A stretch of 64,000 nucleotides of DNA from Pseudanabaena galeata CCNP1313 (GTDB lineage Bacteria; Cyanobacteriota; Cyanobacteriia; Pseudanabaenales; Pseudanabaenaceae), in contig NZ_CP112874.1 of the NCBI RefSeq assembly GCF_029910235.1, forward strand, positions 4,702,501 to 4,766,500, given 5' to 3'. The notes under the pieces are model-generated. The model saw only the letters and a list, made by a program, of their open reading frames with translations. It had not been told where the DNA came from and searched no databases. This document shows, one piece after another, positions 1 to 8,820 of the stretch; position 1 is the first letter of the stretch; every line of letters begins with the position of its first letter. The position numbers and the translations under genes were made by a program.

Positions 1-365
1 GCTGTAATCGAATTAGGATTGTCGGTACTGAAATTCAACAAGGCACGCAGCGCAGGAACTTCTACGGCATCACTGGCGAGATATTCCTGCATATGTCGCG
101 CAATCTCGGCTTTGCTCTGCAATGCTGGCAAGCAGTCGATCAATCGGAATAACTGCACTCGTAAGCCTTCATTTTCCATCGTCCAAGCCATGAGCTTGTC
201 ATCAAGGCGCAATTCATCCTTAATCTGCGATAATTTTGACCAAAAGGAACCTTTTTCATTGCCACTTAAAATCTTCTTGGCGATTTCCTGTGTCTTCGCT
301 TCATACTTAGAGATATCTAGAGAAGTATCAAAACTTCTACCTACTTGCTTCGTTTGGCTAGCCAC
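1..365 (-). CDS. Bifunctional proline dehydrogenase / glutamate-semialdehyde dehydrogenase (PutA-like), N-terminal part only
   Basis: The minus strand is open from a GTG at 363-365 to the window edge, giving about 121 residues. An in-frame TAA lies just upstream of the GTG, so this start (or one inside) is the only choice. The peptide contains KLMAWTMENEGLRVQLFRLI followed by DCLPALQSKAEIARHMQEYL, which I recognise as the N-terminal helical region of the long (about 990-residue) cyanobacterial PutA/PruA-type enzymes that oxidise proline to glutamate through P5C. The catalytic barrel and aldehyde dehydrogenase domains lie outside the window, so the function is inferred from this region only. 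It is divergent from the CHAT-TPR gene. No clear Shine-Dalgarno is visible. Confidence 0.72.
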   Translation of the reverse strand, partial: MASQTKQVGRSFDTSLDISKYEAKTQEIAKKILSGNEKGSFWSKLSQIKDELRLDDKLMAWTMENEGLRVQLFRLIDCLPALQSKAEIARHMQEYLASDAVEVPALRALLNFSTDNPNSIT

Positions 366-648
366 GACTTTTTATCCATAATCCTTGCAATCAATTAGTA
401 TAGCTAGCAACCATCCTGAACTTATTTTAAGCTTTTTTAGTTAAAGTCAGAAACTTAGAGGTATTGATTCGCTCTCTACAAGGGTTAGCAACGATCGCGA
501 TAGTTTAAAAGTTAAGTTGAATTGTAGAGAAGCCATGACAAAAATTGGTGTGTAATGCCGATCGCAGATTTGCTTGTGAAAACTGCGTAGCCTTGTAATT
601 ATTTAAGAAATTAATCATAATTGGTTTAGTCAGATAATATTTACCTTT

Positions 649-3024
649 ATGACCGATCCTTTAGCCGAAAAACTTGGTATTAACGTTCAAGGTGGAACGG
701 TAAATGTTCAAAACCTCAACATTGGTATTGCGGCAAGACTTGAACAGTCGGGTGATCGCGTTAGGATTTTGGTGGTAGCAGCTAATCCGTTAGGATCGTC
801 GCCTCTGAAGTTAGACCATGAGGTAAAAACCATCCAAGAGGCATTAAGGCGATCGCGCAAACGTGATAATTTCGTGGTGGAATATCGTCTGGCGGCTACC
901 CCTTCAGAATTGCGGCGTGCTTTGTTGGATTTGGAACCCCATGTTTTGCATTTTAGTGGTCACGGTTCGGGAGAGCAGGGTTTGCTATTTGTGAGTGATG
1001 AGTCGGCGGGGGCGATCTATCGTTCTAATAGTGGTGAGGTGAGATCGCGTTCGACTAATTCTAATGAAATTAAATTTGTTCCCGCGCAACCACTGGCAAA
1101 TTTGTTGCAACTTTGCGATGAACATCTGGAATGTGTGGTGTTGAATGCTTGTTATTCAGATGTACAGGGTGATGCGATATCAGCAAATATTTCCTTTGCG
1201 ATTGGAATGCGTGATGTGGTTGAGGATAATGTGGCGATTAAGTTTTCGCAGGGGTTTTATGATGCGATCGGGGCGGGGAAAGGTTATGAAAGTGCTTTTA
1301 AATGGGGAAAGGCGGCGATCGAGTTCGATCTCGCTAATGATGAAGCAACCAAGATTCTCATTTTAAGAAAGAGAGGAGAAATTATTGAACATGCAGTAAT
1401 CAATGAACAAGCAACTATAAAAAAAAAATTAAATAAAATTTTTATAGTTGTAATTATTGTAGTTGTAGTTTTGATTGTATTTTTAGCGGCTGCCTTTGTT
1501 ATGCCTGCTCAGCCTAAGTCTGCTCCTATTATTATTACACCCGAAGAATACTTTAAAAAAGCAGAGTCTGCCCTCAACAAAGGGAACAGGCAAGGAGCGA
1601 TCGCTGACTACAACGAAGCCATCCGCCTCAATCCTAATTTAGTTCTTGCTTATGCTAAACGTGGTTTAGCCTTCAAACTTCTTAACGAAAAAGATAGTGC
1701 TGATAGAGATTTTAAAACAGCAATTAATTTGCAAGTTAAGACGGCTGAAGATTATCGCGGTAGAGGTATTGCGAAGTATGGATTAGAAGACAAACAAGGA
1801 GCGATTGCCGACTACAACGAAACTATCCGCCTCAATCCTAAAAACGCTGATGCTTACCTTTTGCGCGGGGCAGTTAAATATGAATTAGGAGATAAACAAG
1901 GAGCGATCGCCGACTACAACGAAGCCATCCGCATCAATCCTAAAAAAGCTGATGCTTACACTGGTCGTGGGAATGCAAAGGATGACTTAGGAGACAAACA
2001 AGGAGCAATTGCCGACTACAACGAAGCTATCCGTCTCAATCCTAATTATGTTAATGCTTATTTCAATAGAGGGATTACGAAGTATAGCTTAGGAGACAAA
2101 CAAGGAGCGATCGCCGACTCCAACGAAACTATCCGCCTCAATCCTAAAAACGCTGATGCTTACCTTTTGCGCGGGGCAGTTAAATATGAATTAGGAGATA
2201 AACAAGGAGCGATCGCCGACTACAACGAAGCTATCCGTCTCAATCCTAATTATGTTAATGCTTATTTCAATAGAGGGATTACGAAGTATAGCTTAGGAGA
2301 CAAACAAGGAGCGATTGCCGACTACAACGAAACTATCCGCCTCAATCCTAAAAACGCTGATGCTTACCTTTTGCGCGGGGCAGTTAAATATGAATTAGGA
2401 GATAAACAAGGAGCGATCGCCGACTACAACGAAGCCATCCGCATCAATCCTAAAAAAGCTGATGCTTACACTGGTCGTGGGAATGCAAAGGATGACTTAG
2501 GAGACAAACAAGGAGCAATTGCCGACTACAACGAAGCTATCCGTCTCAATCCTAATTATGTTAATGCTTATTTCAATAGAGGGATTACGAAGTATAGCTT
2601 AGGAGACAAACAAGGAGCGATCGCCGACTACAACGAAACTATCCGACTCAAGCCTGATTATGCTGATGCTTATTTCAATAGAGGGATTACGAAGTATAGC
2701 TTAGGAGACAAACAGGGCGAGATCGCCGACTACAACGAAGCCATTCGCCTCAATCCAAAAAATGCTAATGCTTATTACGGTCGCGGGAATGCGAAGGTTG
2801 AATTAGGAGACAAACAAGGAGCGATCACCGACTACAACGAAGCCATCCGCATCAAGCCTGATTTTGCTTTTGCTTACAACAATCGCGGGAATGTGAAGTC
2901 TGCACTAGGAGACAAACAAGGAGCGATCGCCGATTATCAAGAATCAGCACGGCTTTATCAACAGCAAGGCAAGACCGCAGATTATGAAGATGCTCAAAAT
3001 CAGATTAAGAAACTAGGAGGCTAA
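649..3024 (+). CDS. CHAT-domain, transmembrane, TPR-repeat protein
   Basis: 791 residues in three parts. Residues about 35-240 form a CHAT (caspase-like) domain: the His motif LHFSGHG places His105, and VVLNACYSD places Cys168, the expected catalytic pair. Residues about 264-286 are a strongly hydrophobic Ile/Val helix (IFIVVIIVVVVLIVFLAAAF) preceded by lysines, so a single membrane span. From about residue 300 to the end are roughly fourteen 34-residue TPR units with the consensus GDKQGAIADYNEAIRLNP. CHAT proteases with TPRs are known as signalling or defence effectors, but no substrate is evident here. Several TPR units are almost identical in DNA, and five consecutive units (510 bp) are duplicated. 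The N-terminus (about 25 residues, GGTVNVQNLNIG) may be a small adaptor segment; I cannot name it. Confidence 0.88.
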   Translation: MTDPLAEKLGINVQGGTVNVQNLNIGIAARLEQSGDRVRILVVAANPLGSSPLKLDHEVKTIQEALRRSRKRDNFVVEYRLAATPSELRRALLDLEPHVLHFSGHGSGEQGLLFVSDESAGAIYRSNSGEVRSRSTNSNEIKFVPAQPLANLLQLCDEHLECVVLNACYSDVQGDAISANISFAIGMRDVVEDNVAIKFSQGFYDAIGAGKGYESAFKWGKAAIEFDLANDEATKILILRKRGEIIEHAVINEQATIKKKLNKIFIVVIIVVVVLIVFLAAAFVMPAQPKSAPIIITPEEYFKKAESALNKGNRQGAIADYNEAIRLNPNLVLAYAKRGLAFKLLNEKDSADRDFKTAINLQVKTAEDYRGRGIAKYGLEDKQGAIADYNETIRLNPKNADAYLLRGAVKYELGDKQGAIADYNEAIRINPKKADAYTGRGNAKDDLGDKQGAIADYNEAIRLNPNYVNAYFNRGITKYSLGDKQGAIADSNETIRLNPKNADAYLLRGAVKYELGDKQGAIADYNEAIRLNPNYVNAYFNRGITKYSLGDKQGAIADYNETIRLNPKNADAYLLRGAVKYELGDKQGAIADYNEAIRINPKKADAYTGRGNAKDDLGDKQGAIADYNEAIRLNPNYVNAYFNRGITKYSLGDKQGAIADYNETIRLKPDYADAYFNRGITKYSLGDKQGEIADYNEAIRLNPKNANAYYGRGNAKVELGDKQGAITDYNEAIRIKPDFAFAYNNRGNVKSALGDKQGAIADYQESARLYQQQGKTADYEDAQNQIKKLGG
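1788..2629 (+). repeat. 510-bp duplication inside the TPR array
   Basis: Bases 1788-2119 and 2298-2629 read as identical over 332 bp, at an offset of exactly 510 bp (five 102-bp TPR units). The identity ends where TCC at 2119-2121 corresponds to TAC at 2629-2631. This suggests recent unequal recombination or gene conversion. Confidence 0.9.
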
Positions 3025-3138
3025 TTGAAAGGAAAAAGGAAAAAAATTTGAAATAGTAAGCAAATTAGAGAAAAGTTTAAAATAGCTGTCAAATTAGCGA
3101 ATATTAAATAGCTAAGAAAACTTAAAAAGCGCAGGTTA

Positions 3139-3202
3139 AGATCCCCGACTTTTTTTGTGAATTTGTAAATTGTCCTTGCTTGCTGAGAAAAAGTCGGGGA
3201 TC
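3139..3202. repeat. Inverted repeat between CHAT-TPR and Rpn genes
   Basis: The sequence AGATCCCCGACTTTTT occurs near 3139 and its reverse complement, AAAAAGTCGGGGATCT, near 3187, separated by about 30 bp. This is a dispersed cyanobacterial style of inverted repeat. It could fold as a terminator for either convergent neighbour. Confidence 0.75.
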
Positions 3203-3293
3203 TATGCATTTACAGGTTTCTTTTGATGACCGACATAGGAGGTTAACCCATACAAATTACTATTGAAACACCCGATGAACTCAGCATGTGAAA

Positions 3294-4184
3294 CTATTTC
3301 TTCTTGCTAAACCAAAGCTCCAAATCCGCAAGACTCTGAAAATCCAAAATCGCTTCAGCAAGACTCTCTAAGCGAGGGATATGTAATCGCGTAATTCTAG
3401 TATGCAGCTTTGGCGGCAAAGTTCCAAACTTGTGGGTTAGCAATCTTAAAACAATCGCAACTAAACCTTCCTTGCGACCTTCCTTGCGACCCTCTTGGCG
3501 ACCTTCTTGACGACCTTCTTGGCGACCTTCTTGGCGACCTTCTTGGCGACCTTCACGAAGAATTGCTTGATATGTCACTGACTCGCGCATGATATCTCTC
3601 CTCAAAATTTGCTTAATGATATTTTCTTCTAAAACCAGACCAGCCAAAACAAAAGTTGCGGCTCCAATAGTTTGACGTGTTTTTTGCTCAGGGATTTCAT
3701 CAATTTTTTGAGCAATATCTTGTAATAAGCGCTCTTTATTACCCGCATTTACAAGTATAGCAAAGGGTAACATACCCGTAAATTCTAAAAAATTAGCAAG
3801 GGGTTGTTCCCATAGCCTGATCACTTCAAATGCGTGGTGAGTTGTGCTTTCCTCAAACTTGTCTTGAAAAACCACATCTGAACTTGTTTCCTTCAGGTAA
3901 ATTACAACTTGACGCATCTTTTTATCAGGAAAGCGCCTTTTGCCACGCACCCAATAGTCCAACATTCTAAACGGAATTTGTGGATCGGCTTTGGTTTGAA
4001 ATTCTAAATGTAGTAGTAATCCTTCCGCTTCTAGCAAGATCAAACTATCGGCACGAATTGGCTCAACCGCTAACTCTTGTGGTTGGACTTGGGCAAGTGG
4101 GATTGGCTCACCGAAAAGCCATGAGGCAATGTCGGCAGAATAAGTTTCAGCAAGAAATTTACAAATATTATCAAACATCACCAA
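3294..4184 (-). CDS. Rpn-family PD-(D/E)XK nuclease-like protein with DUF4351 C-terminus
   Basis: 296 residues. Near residues 45-75, DSLILLEAEGLLLHLEFQTK followed by DPQIPFRMLDYWVR is the hallmark of the Rpn / transposase_31-like family common in cyanobacteria. The acidic residues and the ExQxK-type end are consistent with a PD-(D/E)XK core. The C-terminal 60 residues (LLTHKFGTLPP...IPRLESLAEAILDFQSLADLELWF) match DUF4351. Between them is a low-complexity run of GRQE units. Family members are proposed to promote recombination or act in conflict systems; the activity here is inferred. Confidence 0.85.
   Translation of the reverse strand: MVMFDNICKFLAETYSADIASWLFGEPIPLAQVQPQELAVEPIRADSLILLEAEGLLLHLEFQTKADPQIPFRMLDYWVRGKRRFPDKKMRQVVIYLKETSSDVVFQDKFEESTTHHAFEVIRLWEQPLANFLEFTGMLPFAILVNAGNKERLLQDIAQKIDEIPEQKTRQTIGAATFVLAGLVLEENIIKQILRRDIMRESVTYQAILREGRQEGRQEGRQEGRQEGRQEGRKEGRKEGLVAIVLRLLTHKFGTLPPKLHTRITRLHIPRLESLAEAILDFQSLADLELWFSKKK
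3466..3553 (-). repeat. 12-bp tandem repeat encoding EGRQ units
   Basis: About seven copies of a 12-bp unit (CTTCTTGGCGAC on the plus strand) encode REGRQEGRQEG-type repeats in the Rpn-family gene. The unit length is a multiple of three, so copy-number change would keep the frame. This is typical of slippage-prone linkers in this family. Confidence 0.9.
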
Positions 4185-4240
4185 ATATTAGCATTGCAAT
4201 AAAGCAAGTTTGAGAAGCTAGCGATCGCCCCTATTCTCAA

Positions 4241-5056
4241 TTAGACTAAATACGAACACCAATCGCTCCAACTTCCTGCATAGAGTCTGCCTGTCTCAAT
4301 TCCCGCAAGCTTCAGTGATAGAAGATTCACGCAAGCTGTCACACCTGAACCGCAATAGACGATCGCTTCTTGAGCATTTTTCACGTCCTGCCAGCGATCG
4401 CTTTGATTCTCAATTACAAAACCTTGCTCATTGGTAACTTCCATCCAAGGATAATTGACTGCACCTTCGATATGACCAGCGATGGGATCGATCGGTTCGC
4501 GCTCACCCCGATAGCGATCGCCTTCTCGCGAATCAATTAAAACTACTTCTGGTAAATCTTTTCTTGCTTTGACTGTTTCGATATCAACAACCCATTCAGT
4601 TTGTAATTTGGGGGTAAACTTCCCAACTCTTTGTTGAGGAATCTCTGAGCTAACGGAATAGTTTAGGGATTGCCATCCTGCAAAGCCTCCATCTAAAACT
4701 GCTACTTGCTCATGTCCCATATATCGCAAAAGCCACCAAAGTCTTGAAGCAAAAGCAAATCGTGAGTCATCATAGACAACCACCATAGTTTCGCTTGAAT
4801 TTACACCTATTTGCGAAAGCTTTTTGGCAAGTTTGTCAAAATCGGGCAGAGGATGTCTGCCACCATGTTTTTGAACAGGACTAGACAAGTCAAGATTAAG
4901 ATCAAGATAATAAGCACCTTCGATGTGCTTCTCTTGATATTGTTTACGACCTAGTTCTATATCTATTAACGAAAACCGACAATCCACTACAACCACTTGG
5001 GGATCGTGAAGATTTTCGTGAAGCCATTTAGCAGAAACAATATGTAGATCATTCAT
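4241..5056 (-). CDS. sseA: 3-mercaptopyruvate sulfurtransferase (two-domain rhodanese)
   Basis: 271 residues with two rhodanese domains: an inactive N-terminal domain (about 5-130) and a catalytic C-terminal one (about 150-270). The active-site loop is CGSGVTA with Cys235. That loop is typical of mercaptopyruvate sulfurtransferases, whereas thiosulfate sulfurtransferases usually have CRKGVTA. EGAYYLDLNLDLSSP and HGGRHPLP are also characteristic. It lies 17 bp downstream of gpsA on the same strand, so the two are probably cotranscribed. It likely transfers sulfane sulfur from mercaptopyruvate to thiol or cyanide acceptors in the cytoplasm. Confidence 0.9.
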   Translation of the reverse strand: MNDLHIVSAKWLHENLHDPQVVVVDCRFSLIDIELGRKQYQEKHIEGAYYLDLNLDLSSPVQKHGGRHPLPDFDKLAKKLSQIGVNSSETMVVVYDDSRFAFASRLWWLLRYMGHEQVAVLDGGFAGWQSLNYSVSSEIPQQRVGKFTPKLQTEWVVDIETVKARKDLPEVVLIDSREGDRYRGEREPIDPIAGHIEGAVNYPWMEVTNEQGFVIENQSDRWQDVKNAQEAIVYCGSGVTACVNLLSLKLAGIETGRLYAGSWSDWCSYLV

Positions 5057-5073
5057 AGTTTTAAGATAAGTAT

Positions 5074-6033
5074 CTAATTCTCTGGTTTGAGATCGCGTTC
5101 CATTAGTCCTTCAACTGCTTGTTGTAAGGTAATTTCTCCTTGCAGTAACCGATAAACATAACGTGATACAGGTACGCTAATTTTTTCTCGATCGCTAATT
5201 TCGATTAACACATTCGCCGTATTTACACCTTCAGCCGTACCTTGCACATTTGTGATCGCCTCTTCGAGGCTTTTACCCTGCGTGATCGCATAGCCCACTT
5301 GATAATTACGACTGAGATTGCTATTGCAAGTTGCTAAGAGATCGCCTAAGCCAGACAAGCCCCAAAATGTTTCAGGTTGCGCCCCAAAGTAAACGCCAAC
5401 CCGAATAATTTCAATCAGCGATCGCGTAATTAATGCAGATTTGGCATTTGTACCGAGGTTTAATCCATCACAAGCACCAACGGCGATCGCAATCACGTTT
5501 TTGAGCGTACCGCCCAACTCCACCCCGATGGGATCGGAATTTGTGTAGACCCTGAAATTTCTAGATGCAAAAATATTTTGAATAAATTGGGCGGCAGATG
5601 CATCGGTACTTGCCACCACCGTTGCCGCAGGTTGTCCCATCATAATTTCTTTAGAAAGATTTGGTCCTGATAACACTACAAGCGGATGATCGGGAATTAG
5701 CGATCGCCAAATTTGTGATGGGGTTTGTCTAGTAACTGGCTCCAGCCCCTTAGTGGCACTGACTAAAACCGCATGGGGCTGAAGTTTTGCTGTTTTTAAT
5801 TTTTCGGCGATCGTTCTTACTCCTTTGATCGATACTGCGGAGACAATGGCATCACTATTACTAACCATTTCTGCTAAAGATAATTGACTTTGGCGAGACC
5901 AAATTTGCACATGATGTTGATTGGTTTGAACTAAAGTTGCGAGTGCCGATCCCCACGCACCAGAGCCAATGATCGTCACATTTTTTACGTCTGATTTCAT
6001 GTTTTTGTTAGTTGATTGGATAGCAATTGCCAT
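5074..6033 (-). CDS. gpsA: NAD(P)-dependent glycerol-3-phosphate dehydrogenase
   Basis: 319 residues from the first ATG. The Rossmann motif GSGAWGSALA is at residues 23-32, and VLSGPNLSKEI, GVELGGTLKNVIAIAVG and GLSGLGDLLATCNS are signature GpsA blocks. It reduces dihydroxyacetone phosphate to sn-glycerol-3-phosphate for membrane lipid synthesis. Met12 (ATG ending at 6000) would place the Rossmann fold closer to the N-terminus and is an alternative start; no clear Shine-Dalgarno separates the two. A perfect 33-bp-arm palindrome begins 8 bp upstream of the first ATG. Confidence 0.93.
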   Translation of the reverse strand: MAIAIQSTNKNMKSDVKNVTIIGSGAWGSALATLVQTNQHHVQIWSRQSQLSLAEMVSNSDAIVSAVSIKGVRTIAEKLKTAKLQPHAVLVSATKGLEPVTRQTPSQIWRSLIPDHPLVVLSGPNLSKEIMMGQPAATVVASTDASAAQFIQNIFASRNFRVYTNSDPIGVELGGTLKNVIAIAVGACDGLNLGTNAKSALITRSLIEIIRVGVYFGAQPETFWGLSGLGDLLATCNSNLSRNYQVGYAITQGKSLEEAITNVQGTAEGVNTANVLIEISDREKISVPVSRYVYRLLQGEITLQQAVEGLMERDLKPEN

Positions 6034-6040
6034 AGTGCTT

Positions 6041-6109
6041 CAACCCAAATAAGAAAGAATTTAAAACCGTGGCTTTGCCACGGTTTTAAATTCTTTCTTA
6101 TTTGGGTTG
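6041..6109. repeat. Perfect palindrome, 33-bp arms, TTT loop
   Basis: The arms 6041-6073 and 6077-6109 are perfect reverse complements around TTT. The core is CCGTGGC-TTT-GCCACGG. It is one of the window-wide palindromes and sits in the gpsA 5' region rather than at a gene end. Confidence 0.95.
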
Positions 6110-6247
6110 CATCCGTCGAGATGAGTATTAAAGGATCGGCAACTTAATAAAGAAACCATTTTATGGCGGGCAGCAAAACCGCCCATCATAAAAGTCAAGC
6201 ACTAGCAAAAACAAGACTAGCAGCCAAACTCCAGATCACGACGGTGA

Positions 6248-6253
6248 TATAAT
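6248..6253 (+). promoter_or_regulatory. Possible -10 element upstream of the BFN gene
   Basis: A consensus TATAAT hexamer lies about 134 bp upstream of the ATG at 6387. A weak CAAACT at 6225-6230 would be the -35 with 17-bp spacing. This is supported only by sequence resemblance. Confidence 0.35.
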
Positions 6254-6386
6254 AGCGTGCAGAAGCCTCTCAAGCACTAAAACCCTTGCTAGATAGATAT
6301 TGATCGTCTTTAATTATCAATATCACATCAAGAGCTTTGATGGATGAGGGGTACTTTCGCTCATTTCTTGAGGAAGGCTAGCAACA

Positions 6387-6884
6387 ATGATCGAAATGAA
6401 TGTGGCTGGGATTGCTATTGATGCTGTGAGCCGTAATCCTATCGTCCTATTACGAGACACTTTAGAACGGAGAGCATTGCCAATCTGGATTGGTGAAGCT
6501 GAAGCTAAAGCAATCATTGGGGCGCTAGATGGCAGACCTCTAGAGCGCCCAATGACCCATGATCTCATGCTAAATTTCTTGGATGCGTGGGGCATAACAG
6601 TTGAGCGAATAGTCGTTCATGCACTTAAAAACAGTACTTTTTATGCTGTAATTACGGTTTCTCAGGGAGATATAAAAAAAGAAATAGATGCCCGTCCTAG
6701 TGATGCGATCGCGATCGCAGTGCGGGCAAAATGTCCAATCTGGGTGATGGAGGAGGTCATTCTCGAAGCCTCGATTCCTGTAGATCAGGATGCAGATGAA
6801 GCCGAAAGAAGAGCATTTCGTGAATTTTTGGCAAAGCTTACGCCCGAAGAATTAGTTAAAAAAAGTGGGCTTGAGAGCAATTAA
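6387..6884 (+). CDS. Bifunctional nuclease family (BFN/DUF151) protein
   Basis: 165 residues. NPIVLLRDTLERRALPIWIGEAEAKAI at the N-terminus and IDARPSDAIAIAVRAKCPIWV in the middle are the defining BFN/DUF151 blocks. The C-terminal acidic segment ending EFLAKLTPEELVKKSG is typical of the cyanobacterial branch. Plant and mycobacterial relatives are reported nucleases or regulators; the role in cyanobacteria is unclear. The ATG is preceded by TTGAGGAAGG, an adequate ribosome binding site. A strong hairpin begins at the stop codon. Confidence 0.9.
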   Translation: MIEMNVAGIAIDAVSRNPIVLLRDTLERRALPIWIGEAEAKAIIGALDGRPLERPMTHDLMLNFLDAWGITVERIVVHALKNSTFYAVITVSQGDIKKEIDARPSDAIAIAVRAKCPIWVMEEVILEASIPVDQDADEAERRAFREFLAKLTPEELVKKSGLESN

Positions 6885-6931
6885 AAAAGCCAATAAAAAA
6901 CCTTGCAAAGCAAGGTTTTTTATTGGCTTTT
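6885..6931 (+). terminator. Hairpin terminator after the BFN gene
   Basis: Perfect 22-bp arms (6885-6906 and 6910-6931) around AAA start at the base after the TAA. The ascending arm ends with TTTT. Core: CCTTGC-AAA-GCAAGG. Confidence 0.85.
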
Positions 6932-7066
6932 GGTTTTAGTTATAGCAAATCCTAGAAGAATCGTTAGAGGCTAAGGCTCATAACAAGGGGCTTAATTTTT
7001 TCTCCTGATAGATGATTTAGGATTGCATTAATTACTCGAATTTCTATTAGACATTACATCTACGAG

Positions 7067-8119
7067 TCAACGTAACCTCACATCATTAGATCTGGTATTA
7101 CTGGCTTGATTAGTCCCAAATAATCTTTCTGCGACTTCACCTTCCTTTCCTAGTACTTTAATTGGTTGATTGTTATAGCTAAGAGCTACCGACGATGCAT
7201 TACCAGCGCGGATGGAAATTTGGCGATCGCCTGACCAAGATAACTTTTTACCTTCATTAAGTACACCCTCAAACTCGGTCTGCCCATCAACGGTAATCCT
7301 TAGCCAAGATTCACCTTGCATGACAATACCGACATTAACGGGCTTATTCCCCACAAATTCAAAATTACCATTGGCGATCGTAGTGCTATTGGGAGAGAGA
7401 TTATCTGATACAAAACTGCTGTTTGCCCAAGCTGAGAGCATATTGTTGAGGTTTGGGTTTGTACTCCCAAAGTTATTTGCAGACTGCGGATTATTGAGAA
7501 TATCTGTGGAAGTATCTGGTTTTTTGACTCCTATCGGTACAGTAAGCATTGGATTTGATGCAGTTGTTACCATTGCAACCGATGCTGTCTGACGCAAAAC
7601 TTCTAAACCACCAGTTTGGGGTAACAAAACTTCTGTCGGTTCAATTGCCTTGTTTAGTTTCGCAGAACTTATTTGAGCAGCATCCCCAAAATTAGTTTGA
7701 TTGTCATTAATCTTGTTAGCGTCAGGTGAGTTGAGGAATGTTGCTAACAAACTGACTGCTCCTGCGATCACACCAACATACAGTGCATACAGATGCAGGG
7801 GACGAAGTTCGGCGGCGGCACTACCAGCCCATTTTTGTTCAGGTAAAACAGGGTTTAAAGGAAAATCTTCTGAAAGATCTCCAACCCCTAAAGCATCACC
7901 ATACTTACGGATAAATCCACGCACATAAACGGGTTCAGGTAATGAATCCATTTGACCATCTTCGATCGCTCGCAAATAGCGCTCAGAAATTAATGTAGTT
8001 GCAGTTAGATGTGGAATCGATAGCTCCTTATCTTCTCGAATTCGCTTAAATTGCGCTCCGATTTCTGCTAATTTCTCTGCTTGCTTCGAGGTTGTAATAT
8101 TCACAATACTCACAGACAT
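7067..8119 (-). CDS. RodZ-like HTH membrane protein (HTH_25 plus DUF4115)
   Basis: The N-terminal part (FKRIREDKELSIPHLTATTLISERYLRAIEDG...LPEPVYVRGFIRKYGDALG) is an HTH_25/RodZ-type helix-turn-helix. One membrane span follows (LHLYALYVGVIAGAVSLLATFL), then a Ser/Asn-rich linker, then a C-terminal beta domain (WLRITVDGQTEFEGVLNEGKKLSW) matching DUF4115. This order is that of RodZ, which links MreB to the elongation machinery, but cyanobacterial homologues are divergent. I chose the ATG at 8119; the frame stays open to a GTG at 8179, which would add 20 residues. Confidence 0.8.
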   Translation of the reverse strand: MSVSIVNITTSKQAEKLAEIGAQFKRIREDKELSIPHLTATTLISERYLRAIEDGQMDSLPEPVYVRGFIRKYGDALGVGDLSEDFPLNPVLPEQKWAGSAAAELRPLHLYALYVGVIAGAVSLLATFLNSPDANKINDNQTNFGDAAQISSAKLNKAIEPTEVLLPQTGGLEVLRQTASVAMVTTASNPMLTVPIGVKKPDTSTDILNNPQSANNFGSTNPNLNNMLSAWANSSFVSDNLSPNSTTIANGNFEFVGNKPVNVGIVMQGESWLRITVDGQTEFEGVLNEGKKLSWSGDRQISIRAGNASSVALSYNNQPIKVLGKEGEVAERLFGTNQASNTRSNDVRLR

Positions 8120-8402
8120 GTAGGAAGAGATTGGACTGACTGACTTCAAGTTGGCTTTCAGTCGAACTTGGACAACCACAAGTTCTATGTAGAGCGTCGT
8201 TGGCGATTTAATTAATCTGATGTAATTATATTACCTAACCTAAAGTAATATAACATTCTGCAAAGTTTTCACAGCAGATTATTGCACCTCTGAATTATAT
8301 ATCAAGGGCTATATTGCCTGTCGTTATTTGTCCTGATACAAAAACAATCTTTCAACAATCAGAAAAATAAAGCAATCCATAAGTAGCTCACGTTAATTAA
8401 AA

Positions 8403-8557
8403 CCTAAAACCTAGAAAGCTGTCCCGCCCGCGTAGCGGGCGGGACAGCTTTCTAGTAGACTGCCAAAGGAAATTTGCGGGGTTATCGAAACGAGCTTTGC
8501 TCGTTTCGATAACCCCCAACTAGTCAAAGTTCTAGTGGCGGACTACTAGGTTTTAGG
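8403..8557. repeat. Compound nested palindrome
   Basis: CCTAAAACCTAG (8403-8414) is mirrored by CTAGGTTTTAGG (8546-8557). Inside are two independent perfect hairpins: 8411-8455 (21-bp arms, core CCCGC-GTA-GCGGG) and 8478-8516 (18-bp arms, core CGAGC-TTT-GCTCG). Confidence 0.9.
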
Positions 8558-8588
8558 TCTAGCTACTTAATTGCTATAGCGACTATAA

Positions 8589-8623
8589 GGTTTGTTTCCC
8601 AGCCGAAAGCTGGGAAACAAACC
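8589..8623. repeat. Hairpin with 15-bp arms
   Basis: GGTTTGTTTCCCAGC at 8589-8603 pairs with 8609-8623 across CGAAA. Confidence 0.85.
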
Positions 8624-8685
8624 CTTACCTCACAACCCATTTAGGATTGCTATAGCGCTCCTAAATGAGTTGTAAGATTTTGAGT

Positions 8686-8724
8686 GTTGTGAGAGTGTGC
8701 CCCTTCGGGGCGCACTCTCACAAC
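8686..8724. repeat. Hairpin with 18-bp arms
   Basis: GTTGTGAGAGTGTGCCCC (8686-8703) pairs with 8707-8724 around TTC, with one G-T type mismatch. Confidence 0.85.
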
Positions 8725-8753
8725 CTATTTAGAATTGCTATATATATAACGGA

Positions 8754-8820
8754 TTGCGCTCAAATCCAAACCAAGAAAATTGTTGAAAGTGTTGCTTTGC
8801 AAGTCTCAAAAATTTTCTTG
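8754..8820. repeat. Palindromic element of the 'AAACCAAG' family, copy A
   Basis: TTGCGCTCAAATCCAAACCAAG is the conserved leader (quoted in part: CAAATCCAAACCAAG), followed by an imperfect stem with TTGAAAGTGTTGC and a TTT core, ending CTTG. Related copies lie near 19369, 38111 and 45457. Confidence 0.75.

Larger units (their letters stand above)
6034..6386. other. 353-bp intergenic region between gpsA and the BFN gene
   Basis: This gap holds the long palindrome at 6041-6109 and a smaller GGCGGGCAGCAAAACCGCCC hairpin near 6165. A possible -10 (TATAAT, 6248-6253) faces the plus-strand BFN gene. No ORF with coding character or RNA gene is recognised. Confidence 0.7.

Noticed and set aside
19-381. 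Plus-strand 120-residue reading frame
   Set aside because: It mirrors the minus-strand PutA-like N-terminus, which has clear family similarity; the plus-strand peptide has none.
3021-3209. Small minus-strand frame with a hydrophobic C-terminus
   Set aside because: It spans the inverted repeat at 3139-3202 and is low-complexity Phe/Leu; no start signal and no recognisable family.
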